From assembly GCA_965243625.1 (NCBI GenBank), contig CBDEVI010000002.1, forward strand, positions 496,001 to 560,000: a DNA stretch of 64,000 nt, given 5' to 3'. Both the position numbers and the translations under genes were made by a program. How positions within the stretch are numbered: position 1 is the first letter of the stretch; each line of letters begins with the position of its first letter. Of the stretch, positions 33,778 to 41,413 are shown one piece after another. Under the pieces are notes generated by a model. That model ran no database searches and was not told where the DNA came from. It saw only the letters and a program-made list of their open reading frames with translations. The stretch comes from JAJECS01 sp965243625 (GTDB taxonomy: Bacteria > Chloroflexota > UBA11872).

Positions 33778-34905
33778 ATGATTGGTGAATCCTTGAAGCG
33801 TTCCCCCAAGCACCCGCCCATGCCTGACATTCCCGCCGACGCGGCGGCCATCGACGCCGCCTGGCTCACGCGCGCGCTGCGGTCCGGCGGCGTGCTCGTC
33901 GCCGGAACCGTGACCTCGGTTGAAATCGAGCCGCTTGGCGGCAGCCAGGGCTTCGCCGGGCAGTTGCGGCGCCTGCGCGCGACCTACGACGGCGAGGCCC
34001 ACGGCGCCCCGCCGAGCTTCATCGTCAAGCTGCACAGCCCCAACGCCGTCACCCGCAAGCTGATACGGCGCATTGGCGCGGCCTCCCGTGAAATCCGCTT
34101 CTACCGCGAGCTATCCGATCGAGCAGGCGTTCCCACTGCCAGGCTGCACGTAGCGGCCCACGACGGCGAGCGCTACGTCCTGCTGCTGGAAGACCTCGCC
34201 CCGGCCCGCGCCGGGGATCCGGCGGCGGGGTGCTCGCCGGAGCAGGTCCGGGCAGCCGTCGCCGTCGTGGCCCGCATGCACGCCGCCTGGTGGGACAGCC
34301 CGGCGCTCGCCTCGCTCGACTGGATTCCGGTCTTCGACGAGCTGACCGCCACGCGCCACGCCATCTGCCGCGAGGCCTGGCCGGAGTTCGTGGAGCGGTA
34401 CCAGGGCCGCTTGCCCGACCTGTGCACCCGCGTCGGTCCGGCGCTGCTCGACGGCCTCGACGTCGTCCGCCAGACTTTGTCCCAGTCGCCTCCGACCCTG
34501 CTGCACGGCGATTTTCGGCCCGACAACGTGATGTTCGCGTCCGGGGGCGGCGGCGCTCCCGCGGCATTCGTCGACTGGCAGGTCATGCTCCGGGGACCCG
34601 GCCTGATGGACGTGGCCTATTTCCTGCTGTCGGCGACGGACCGCGGCACGCGGCGCGCGTTCGAGACCGACGTGCTGCGCGCCTATCGCGCGGCGCTGGC
34701 CAGCGGCGGCGTGACCGACTACACCGCCGAACAGTCCGCGACCGACTACCGGCTGGCAATGGCGGACGTACTCTCCCGCATCGTCGTGCTCACGACGCGA
34801 GTGCTGCCCGAAGGCGCGGCCGGCTGGTCGGTTTTCGATGTCCTGGCCGAACGCATTGCCGGCGCGGTCGTCGACCTGGACTGCGCCGGGTTGCTGGCGC
34901 TATAG
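33778..34905 (+). CDS. phosphotransferase family protein (aminoglycoside/ecdysteroid-kinase-like)
   Basis: 375 residues with the kinase-like fold: nucleotide strand SFIVKLHSPN, hinge YVLLLEDLAP, catalytic loop LLHGDFRPDNVMF and metal motif AFVDWQVMLRGPGLMDVAYF. Related to APH and DUF1679/EcKL small-molecule kinases. Substrate unknown. ATG 33778 or 33820 may be used. Confidence 0.88.
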   Translation: MIGESLKRSPKHPPMPDIPADAAAIDAAWLTRALRSGGVLVAGTVTSVEIEPLGGSQGFAGQLRRLRATYDGEAHGAPPSFIVKLHSPNAVTRKLIRRIGAASREIRFYRELSDRAGVPTARLHVAAHDGERYVLLLEDLAPARAGDPAAGCSPEQVRAAVAVVARMHAAWWDSPALASLDWIPVFDELTATRHAICREAWPEFVERYQGRLPDLCTRVGPALLDGLDVVRQTLSQSPPTLLHGDFRPDNVMFASGGGGAPAAFVDWQVMLRGPGLMDVAYFLLSATDRGTRRAFETDVLRAYRAALASGGVTDYTAEQSATDYRLAMADVLSRIVVLTTRVLPEGAAGWSVFDVLAERIAGAVVDLDCAGLLAL

Positions 34906-34936
34906 GGGGAGCCGCGGTCGGTTGTCCGCATGGTCC

Positions 34937-36178
34937 CTACGCTAGGGCATCGATGGGCCGAAACGAACGCGCGACGCGGAGCATCTGAACGGCCCCGGCA
35001 AATATCAGGGCGGCGGCGACGGAGAGCGCGGCGTTCGGCCCGCCCGTGAGGAGGAGAAGGCCGCCGACAAACGGACCCGCGACGCCAAAGAGGCCGGCAG
35101 AGGCGTTGAATGTGGTGGCCAGCGGCGGCGTGTCCTCGGGGCGCGCCAGCGACATCAGGGTCGTCTGCGATCCGAGGACGAATCCCGCGCCGGCGACGCC
35201 CATCGCCAGATAGGCCGCGACGAGGATCCCCACCTGAGTAGTGGCCATGGCGACGATGAACATGACCGGCGCCGCTACCTGAACGGCGATGGCCAGCGCG
35301 GCGCCGAAAGGCCCTGTGCGCCGGTCGATCAGCCGTCCCCACAGCGGGTAGCAGACCGCCTGCGCGACTCCGGCAAGCAGCGAGAGCACGCCCACGGTGC
35401 TAAAGCTGGCGTGCAGGTGATCCACCAGCACGATGGGAATCGCGGGCATCATGACGGCGATCCCGAAGCCCATAGTGTTCCAGGCGCCCACGAACCCGCG
35501 GAAGGACGGCGTGGCAAGGGCCCCGCGCGCGAGCGCCCAGGGGTTTCGCCGTCGATACGGGCGGGGGTTCGAAGATTTGATGCCGGCGAACGCCGCCATG
35601 GCGAGCATGCCGATGATTGCTGCGCCGGCGAGGATCGGACCGTGGCCGACGACGTCGAGCAGCAGGCCGGCGATCGGAGCAGTGATAAGCGCCGCGATGG
35701 CCATGGCCATGCGCGCGGCGGCCAGGACGCGTCCGCGTATAGGGGCGGGATAGGCCCCCTGCATGAGCCAGGTGACGCCGGGCCGCGGTAGACCCGAGAG
35801 GAGGAAATAGCCGAGCGCGACGACAGCGAACAACGCAGGCGACGTAACAAACAGCGCCGCGATCCACAGCGCCCGTCCAGTCGCCCAGATCAGCGCGATG
35901 CGGCGCGCCGGCTGCAGCGTGCGCAGCACGTAGGGCGCGCCCAGACTCAGCAGCGCCCCCAGATACGAGCCCGCCGTGAGCAGCGCGAGGAGAAATTCGC
36001 TGGCGCCCAGACGGCGAGCCACCACCGGATAGAAGTTGAGCGCCACTCCCAGGAACACGCCAGTGAGCACCTGAAAGGCGAGGTCGCGCCGGAAGTTGGC
36101 CCTCGCAGCCCCCGTGAGCGGGCCGGCCGACCCGGTGCCTAGCACGACTCGCAGGATGTCCCCTATTCGTGCCGCCAC
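34937..36178 (-). CDS. MFS transporter
   Basis: 413 residues, twelve predicted membrane helices. Features include VLTGVFLGVALNFYPVVARR, GRVLAAARMAMAIAALITAP, the loop WGRLIDRRTGPFG resembling MFS motif A, and AYLAMGVAGAGFVLGSQTTL. Probably a drug or metabolite exporter by similarity in style; convergent with the kinase gene. Confidence 0.88.
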   Translation of the reverse strand: MAARIGDILRVVLGTGSAGPLTGAARANFRRDLAFQVLTGVFLGVALNFYPVVARRLGASEFLLALLTAGSYLGALLSLGAPYVLRTLQPARRIALIWATGRALWIAALFVTSPALFAVVALGYFLLSGLPRPGVTWLMQGAYPAPIRGRVLAAARMAMAIAALITAPIAGLLLDVVGHGPILAGAAIIGMLAMAAFAGIKSSNPRPYRRRNPWALARGALATPSFRGFVGAWNTMGFGIAVMMPAIPIVLVDHLHASFSTVGVLSLLAGVAQAVCYPLWGRLIDRRTGPFGAALAIAVQVAAPVMFIVAMATTQVGILVAAYLAMGVAGAGFVLGSQTTLMSLARPEDTPPLATTFNASAGLFGVAGPFVGGLLLLTGGPNAALSVAAALIFAGAVQMLRVARSFRPIDALA

Positions 36179-36416
36179 GGACGCACCCAGCCTCGGTCAC
36201 CGGCGGACGGCCATCAGGCCCGCCTGAGCAAACTATAGGCGCCGTGGAAGATTGGTCGGAATGGTGCGTCAACGTTGCGTCAGCGGACTCACCGTGCGTT
36301 CGTTGGTGGGCGCGTAGAACCATCGCGCATCCGCACTCGCCAAGGACGCGACCGGCCACGGTGCCCCGCCGCTTGCGTAGACTGCCGGGGATCGAGCCGC
36401 AGCGTTATGGACGGCC

Positions 36417-37244
36417 ATGCCCAAATACGAAGTATTCGAGCGCCAGCGCCAGCTAAAGGTATTCGCCGATGGCCGCAACCTGGCCGCGGTGCAGCAGGGG
36501 CTCTACCGGCCCTATGTCTTTCCGGTGCGCACCGTGCAGGGCCACGTGGTCACGCAGGCCGGGCCGGCGGACCACCCGCACCATCTGTCGCTGTGGATTG
36601 GGCACACGGACGTCAACGGCCTCAACTTCTGGGCGCCCGAGACGCTGGGCATCTTTCCCCCGCCCCGGATCCTGGTTCGCGACACCCGGACCGACATCTC
36701 GGCGGACGGCGTCTCCTTCGACCAGCGCATCGAGTGGGTCGACGGCGACGACGGCCTGGTGCTGCGCGAGCGGCGTCGAACCGGCGTGCGCCTTTGGGCC
36801 GGACACGTGGCCGTGGACGTGGTCTCCACGCTCTCCGCGCCGGACGCCCCGGTGGAATTCGGGCAGGACAAGGACGCCGGGTTGGCGCTGCGCATCGCCG
36901 ACCAGATCGACGTGCTTGACGGCGGCGAAATCCGCAGCGCCACGGGCGCCCGCAACGAGCCCGCGACGTTCGACACCCACGCCGACTGGGTGGACTACTC
37001 CGGTCCGGTAACGCACGACCACGTAGCCGGCGTCGCCATCTTTCCCTATCCCGCGGTCGCGGACACGCCCTGGTTCACGCGCGACTACGGCCCGATCTAC
37101 GTGGGCCCGTGGCGGCACCGCGCCATGACGCTGGACCCGGGCGAATCCTTCACCCTGGGCGCACGGTTCGTGGCGCACGACGGCGGCCCGGACGAGGTGG
37201 ATGTAGACGCACTGTTCCGGCGGTTTCGGGCCGAGCAGGGCTGA
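36417..37244 (+). CDS. DUF6807 (PmoA-like) family protein
   Basis: 275 residues. The family line is clear: YRPYVFPVRTVQGHVVTQAG, then DHPHHLSLWIGH-x-DVNGLNFW, a later FGQDKDAGLALRIAD and YGPIYVGPW near the end. Despite the PmoA family label these are not methane monooxygenases; they occur next to sugar dehydrogenases and are thought to act on carbohydrates. It sits among PhyH, TIM-barrel and Gfo genes, fitting such a role. Confidence 0.8.
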   Translation: MPKYEVFERQRQLKVFADGRNLAAVQQGLYRPYVFPVRTVQGHVVTQAGPADHPHHLSLWIGHTDVNGLNFWAPETLGIFPPPRILVRDTRTDISADGVSFDQRIEWVDGDDGLVLRERRRTGVRLWAGHVAVDVVSTLSAPDAPVEFGQDKDAGLALRIADQIDVLDGGEIRSATGARNEPATFDTHADWVDYSGPVTHDHVAGVAIFPYPAVADTPWFTRDYGPIYVGPWRHRAMTLDPGESFTLGARFVAHDGGPDEVDVDALFRRFRAEQG

Positions 37245-37253
37245 TCGGCCGGA

Positions 37254-37420
37254 TCCGTTCGTGGTGAGCTTGTCGAACCACGCCCCTTCGACTGCGCTCA
37301 GGGCGAACGGAGTGGTAGTCGCTCGGGGCAAACGGCTAAATCCTGACCCCGATCGTGGTGAACCTGTCGAACCATGAACGGCGCCCTTCGACTTTGCTCA
37401 GGGCGAACGGAGAAATACTC
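37254..37420. repeat. two tandem TTCGTGGTGA/CCCTTCGAC repeats
   Basis: Two copies of a unit GTGGTGAGCTTGTCGAACCA...CCCTTCGACTGCGCTCAGGG, about 90 bases apart. The same unit forms the interior of the TIR elements at 12896 and 22400. Confidence 0.7.
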
Positions 37421-37500
37421 GCTCAGGGCGAACAGTCTGCAATCCAGCGGATTGCCCGGCAAGCCCCTCTGGGCTGACCGGCACTGACCCCCATCCTGAC

Positions 37501-37522
37501 CTTCCCCCTCGAAGGGGGAAGG
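37501..37522. repeat. degenerate CCCTCTCCC-type repeat
   Basis: CTTCCCCCTCGAAGGGGGAAGG, a palindrome 14 bases beyond the 3' end side of the aldo/keto reductase gene; it may serve as a terminator stem. Confidence 0.55.
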
Positions 37523-37538
37523 AACTTGCCGGAGTTTG

Positions 37539-38480
37539 CTAGGCCCCCTTCAGCTCCGCGATCTCCTTGGCGCTCAGGTGCGGCGGGTCGCCCGCGGGCG
37601 CGTTGCGCTGAATGTCCTGCTCGCTCGAAATGCCCACGATGGAGCACGACACTGCCTCGTGCCCGAGCACGTAGCGGATCGCCGTCTCGTGCGCGGGCTC
37701 GTCGCGCGCGTCCGCCGTGACGTGCAAGCGTTCGCGCATGCCGGCCAGCTGGCGCACGCGATTGCGGAATGACTCGCGGCGGCGCCAATCGGTGACCGGC
37801 AGGCGGTCGATGCCCGCCTCGTCGAGCATCAGGATGCCGCTGCCGAACGGCGACCGTGCCAGCACGCCCGTGCCGCGTTCGGCGGCCAAGGGCAGCACGT
37901 GTTGGGCGACGCCGTCGTCCGCGAGGTTGAACGGGGATTCGACGACCGGCGCGTCCCAGAGCCGGATGGCCTCCGCCGCGGCCGGGGCAGACGCCGACAC
38001 GCCCCACCAGCGGATCTTGCCGGCTTGCTGCAAGCGCCGCAGCGCCTCGAACGGCTCGGGCTGCCGCACGATTGCCAACGGCGGATCGTGCAGCAGCAGC
38101 GCGTCGATGTACGACGTGCGCAAACGCCGGAGCGACAACTCGCACGCCTGTTGAATGCGAGACGGGGAGAAGTCCTGGGGCTCGAAGTCCAGGTGCAGGT
38201 CCTGCGCGCCGTCGCTGCCGGGCAGGTACCCGACCTTCGTCACGAGGACCGTTTCGCCGCGCACGCCTTCCAGCGCCTTGCCCAGCACGGTCTCACTGCG
38301 TCCGCCGCCGTACTGCTCCGCCGTGTCGAACGTCGTAATGCCCGCGTCGAACGCCGCGCGGACCAACGCCACCGCGTCCAGCGAGGCCATCGGCCCCCAC
38401 GACAAGCCGCCGATCTCCCAGCAGCCCATGCAGAGGCTGCTCACGCGGATGCCCGTCGTCCCGAGCTCTCGTTCCGTCAT
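37539..38480 (-). CDS. aldo/keto reductase
   Basis: 313 residues. Catalytic tetrad elements are visible: Asp and Tyr in FDTAEQYGGGRSE, Lys in VLVTKVGYLPG, His in ALLLHDPPLA. NADPH-site SPFGSGIL near the end. Starts MTERELGTTGIRVSSLCMGC, as usual for the family. Probably reduces a sugar or dicarbonyl. Confidence 0.92.
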   Translation of the reverse strand: MTERELGTTGIRVSSLCMGCWEIGGLSWGPMASLDAVALVRAAFDAGITTFDTAEQYGGGRSETVLGKALEGVRGETVLVTKVGYLPGSDGAQDLHLDFEPQDFSPSRIQQACELSLRRLRTSYIDALLLHDPPLAIVRQPEPFEALRRLQQAGKIRWWGVSASAPAAAEAIRLWDAPVVESPFNLADDGVAQHVLPLAAERGTGVLARSPFGSGILMLDEAGIDRLPVTDWRRRESFRNRVRQLAGMRERLHVTADARDEPAHETAIRYVLGHEAVSCSIVGISSEQDIQRNAPAGDPPHLSAKEIAELKGA

Positions 38481-38496
38481 GCCGTTCTCCAGTCCT

Positions 38497-38525
38497 CGTC
38501 ATTCCGGCGGAAGCCGGAATCCAGG
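38497..38525. repeat. CATTCCGGC-type palindromic repeat
   Basis: CGTCATTCCGGCGG-AAG-CCGGAATCCAGG between two leftward genes. Confidence 0.75.
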
Positions 38526-38574
38526 TTCAAGCTCGGGGCGCACGGTTCAATTGCACCCGAGAAAGCCACTCTAG

Positions 38575-40098
38575 TTATTCGCTCCCAAACCGGAAGCTAT
38601 ACAGCTCGGCCCCTCGCAGGTGGAAGCGCAGCTTGAGGCCCCCCCGCAGGTCGCCCGGCGCGCCGCCCGACCAGGTGAGGTTGTGGCGGATGCTGTCGCC
38701 CTCGAACCGCTGGCAGGCCGAGCGCTCGAATCCCGGCCACACGCCGTTGTAGGGATCCATCACCTCGGCCTCCACGTAGCCGCCCGGCTCGCAGCGGGCG
38801 TTGATGTAGAGCTGACCGCCCGTCGGCCGCACCGGCTTGGTCTCCACGTAGCCCTCGCGCACCGTGGCGTCCAGCGACACATAGCCGTCGTAGCGCAGCG
38901 TCGCCAGGCACAGGTGGTGGCCGTTTGCGGCGATGCTCGGGTCGTGCACTTCCGGCACGTCCAGGCCTTGCCCGCTGCCGATGATCCACCAGTCGTGATG
39001 AACGTTGTTGCCGCCGTAGTAGAACCACAGCTCATCCCCGACCACCAGCGGCTGCACCGTCGTCTCGTTGTCGAGCGCGTCGTAGGACCCTTCGGGACCG
39101 CGCGGGATGAACGGCCGGTGATCGTTGAACCGATGCCACTGGTGTCCGTCGCGGCTGTACAGCAGATACATGTCCAGCGTGTCGTCCACCGTGTGCAGCA
39201 TGTTGAGGATGCCCAGGTGCATCTCGCCCGCGCGCCAGGGCACGAAGCTGTAGTGCCCGTCGTCCAGGTTGTCCGCCGGACCGGGCTCGAAGATCAGCTC
39301 CGCGGTCGACCAGTTGACCAGGTCCTGGCTCTCCTGCCGCCAGACCCGGCGCCGCGTGCCCCACACGCCCTCGGGCTGGCTGGGCCACACCGGGGCGAAC
39401 CAGTGGTCGAATTCGGGGTGCCAGGCCTCGCCCGCGGAGTCGCCGTAGCGTCCCCAGAGCACATACTTCTCGTCGATCTGGTCGTAGGTCAGCACCTGGC
39501 AGTCCGCCGCCCACTCCGGGATGATCGGGTTGGCGGGATGGCGGGTCCAGTCGAGGCCATTGCCCGACATCGCCAGGCCCAGCCCCATCCCGCGCCTGCC
39601 CACGCGGTAGACGTGGACCTTCTTGAACCGCCGGCGATGGTCCGTCTCGATCGGGTCCAGCATGATCGACGGGAACAGCGTGGACTCGTCGTTGGCATCG
39701 GGCGAGACGATGAGCGTGTTCGTGTCCCTGCCGTCGATGGCGTGGCGCCCGAGCAGCGGCTTCTCCCAGGTGATGCCGTCGGTTGATTGGGCGTAGTAGA
39801 TGCGGCTCCCGAGCCGCGGCACGCCCTTGCTGCCCCAATAATTCGGATAGTCCTCATACCAGCACTTGAAGAGACCGTCCTCCGGATCGCGCAGCACGTT
39901 GAACGAGCAGCTGCGGAAGTACGGCACCACCTCCCACGGCTGGTCGTTCTCGATCACCGGGTTGGCCGGGTGCTTGACCGGGTGGTGGAAGCGGCGGGTG
40001 ACGTTCTTGACCACCGCGACCACGTCGTCGTCGATGAAGAGCTGGCGATCGGCGCCGATGTCCTTGGCGATCCGATCGGGGGCATAGGCCAGAAACAT
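38575..40098 (-). CDS. five-bladed beta-propeller glycosidase-like protein
   Basis: 507 residues. Repeated propeller strand motifs are visible: IYYAQSTDGITWEKP, LAMSGNGLDWTRHPANP, VWRQESQDLVNWS and LLYSRDGHQWHRFNDHRP, the S-x-D-G-x-x-W pattern of GH32/43/68-like families. Start at ATG 40098 (MFLAYAPDRIAKDIGAD). Related proteins occur in planctomycete and Chloroflexota polysaccharide-use loci. Activity unproven. Confidence 0.7.
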   Translation of the reverse strand: MFLAYAPDRIAKDIGADRQLFIDDDVVAVVKNVTRRFHHPVKHPANPVIENDQPWEVVPYFRSCSFNVLRDPEDGLFKCWYEDYPNYWGSKGVPRLGSRIYYAQSTDGITWEKPLLGRHAIDGRDTNTLIVSPDANDESTLFPSIMLDPIETDHRRRFKKVHVYRVGRRGMGLGLAMSGNGLDWTRHPANPIIPEWAADCQVLTYDQIDEKYVLWGRYGDSAGEAWHPEFDHWFAPVWPSQPEGVWGTRRRVWRQESQDLVNWSTAELIFEPGPADNLDDGHYSFVPWRAGEMHLGILNMLHTVDDTLDMYLLYSRDGHQWHRFNDHRPFIPRGPEGSYDALDNETTVQPLVVGDELWFYYGGNNVHHDWWIIGSGQGLDVPEVHDPSIAANGHHLCLATLRYDGYVSLDATVREGYVETKPVRPTGGQLYINARCEPGGYVEAEVMDPYNGVWPGFERSACQRFEGDSIRHNLTWSGGAPGDLRGGLKLRFHLRGAELYSFRFGSE

Positions 40099-40268
40099 GG
40101 CGCCTCGGATGTGGTGGAAGCAACGCCCAAGCGTAGCGTTCGGATGCGGGGTCCGGTTCAGCTGGGCGTGACTCCGCGGGGCGTTCACAGTGGATTCGGC
40201 GAGGCTCGCCTGTGTAACCCTGGTGGCCGGGCCCAGATCAGCGTGTGCTCATCCGCACGAGTGAGGCC

Positions 40269-41351
40269 ATGATGAGATTGCCGGTGACCGTTCGGGTGGC
40301 TGCGTGCGTGCTCAAGCTCGCTGTCGCGCTGGTCACGACGGCCTGCGGCGACGCGCCCGAGCCGGCGCCGACCGGCTCGCCCGCCACCGACCGCGACGTG
40401 CTGCTCACGCTCTATCACGCGACCGACGGCCCCAACTGGACGATCAACACCAACTGGCTCAGCGACGCACCGCTCTCCACCTGGCACGGCGTCACCACAA
40501 ACGAGGCCGGTCGGGTTTCGAAGCTGCTGCTTGGGAAGAATGAGCTGCGGGGTGAGATTCCTGCCCAACTGGATCAACTGTCTCAGCTTGAGTGGCTCAT
40601 GCTCGGTGGCAACGGATTGCGCGGGGCTATTCCAGCTACGTTGGGTAATCTTCCCCGCCTCAAGGGACTGATACTCGGAGATAACCAGCTCAGCGGAGCC
40701 ATTCCGCCCGAGCTTGGCCGCCTGGCCAACCTGGAATCGCTCGCGCTCGAAAACAACCAGCTCAGCGGAACGATCCCGCCCGAACTGGGCGACCTCGACA
40801 ACCTGGTGCACCTGGTGCTTAGAGGCAACAAGATCACGGGCGCGATTCCCTCCGAGTTGGGAAGGCTCGGCAACCTGGGGCTGTTAGCGCTCGAGAGCAA
40901 CCAGCTCGGCGGCGAGATTCCATCCGAGCTGGGCAACCTCTCCAATCTGTATTTGCTACGACTCAACGCAAACGAGCTGACCGGGAGCATTCCATCCGAG
41001 TTGGGACGTCTCTCCAAGCTGCAGGAAATTGCGCTCAACCAGAACGAGCTTTCCGGGTCGATTCCGTCCGAGCTCGGGGAAATCGAGCGCCTGGGGAAGC
41101 TGATCCTCAGTGACAACAACCTGACGGGAGCGATTCCGCCCGAGCTTGGCCGTCTCAGCTGGCTGAGCATGCTGGTGCTCCATAACAACTCGTTGTCAGG
41201 CGCCATTCCCCCGGGGTTGGGCGATCGTGTCGGGCTTTCCTCCGTGAGCCTGAGTGGCGGCAACCAATTCACCGGGTGCGTCCCCGACGATTTGCGAAAT
41301 CTGGAGAGTGATATCGACCGGCTCGGGCTGCCGTTCTGTGAGGCCAACTGA
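40269..41351 (+). CDS. LRR lipoprotein, one plant-type module (11 repeats)
   Basis: 360 residues. A signal ending LVTTACGD gives a lipid-anchored cysteine. A cap domain follows (LYHATDGPNWTINTNWLSDAP...WHGV), then 11 repeats of 24 residues on the plan LxxLxLxxNxLxGxIPxELGxL, closed by GGNQFTGCVP...LGLPFCEAN with a likely disulfide. This repeat type is typical of plant receptor kinases and occurs sporadically in bacteria. It is the first of five co-directional genes; the module aligns repeat for repeat with module 1 of the next gene, so it arose by duplication. Confidence 0.88.
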   Translation: MMRLPVTVRVAACVLKLAVALVTTACGDAPEPAPTGSPATDRDVLLTLYHATDGPNWTINTNWLSDAPLSTWHGVTTNEAGRVSKLLLGKNELRGEIPAQLDQLSQLEWLMLGGNGLRGAIPATLGNLPRLKGLILGDNQLSGAIPPELGRLANLESLALENNQLSGTIPPELGDLDNLVHLVLRGNKITGAIPSELGRLGNLGLLALESNQLGGEIPSELGNLSNLYLLRLNANELTGSIPSELGRLSKLQEIALNQNELSGSIPSELGEIERLGKLILSDNNLTGAIPPELGRLSWLSMLVLHNNSLSGAIPPGLGDRVGLSSVSLSGGNQFTGCVPDDLRNLESDIDRLGLPFCEAN

Positions 41352-41413
41352 ATCCGGAGTCATAGGGCGCGCGCAAGGACGGCGGCACAACGCGTCTGTG
41401 TCAGTCTGTCGCC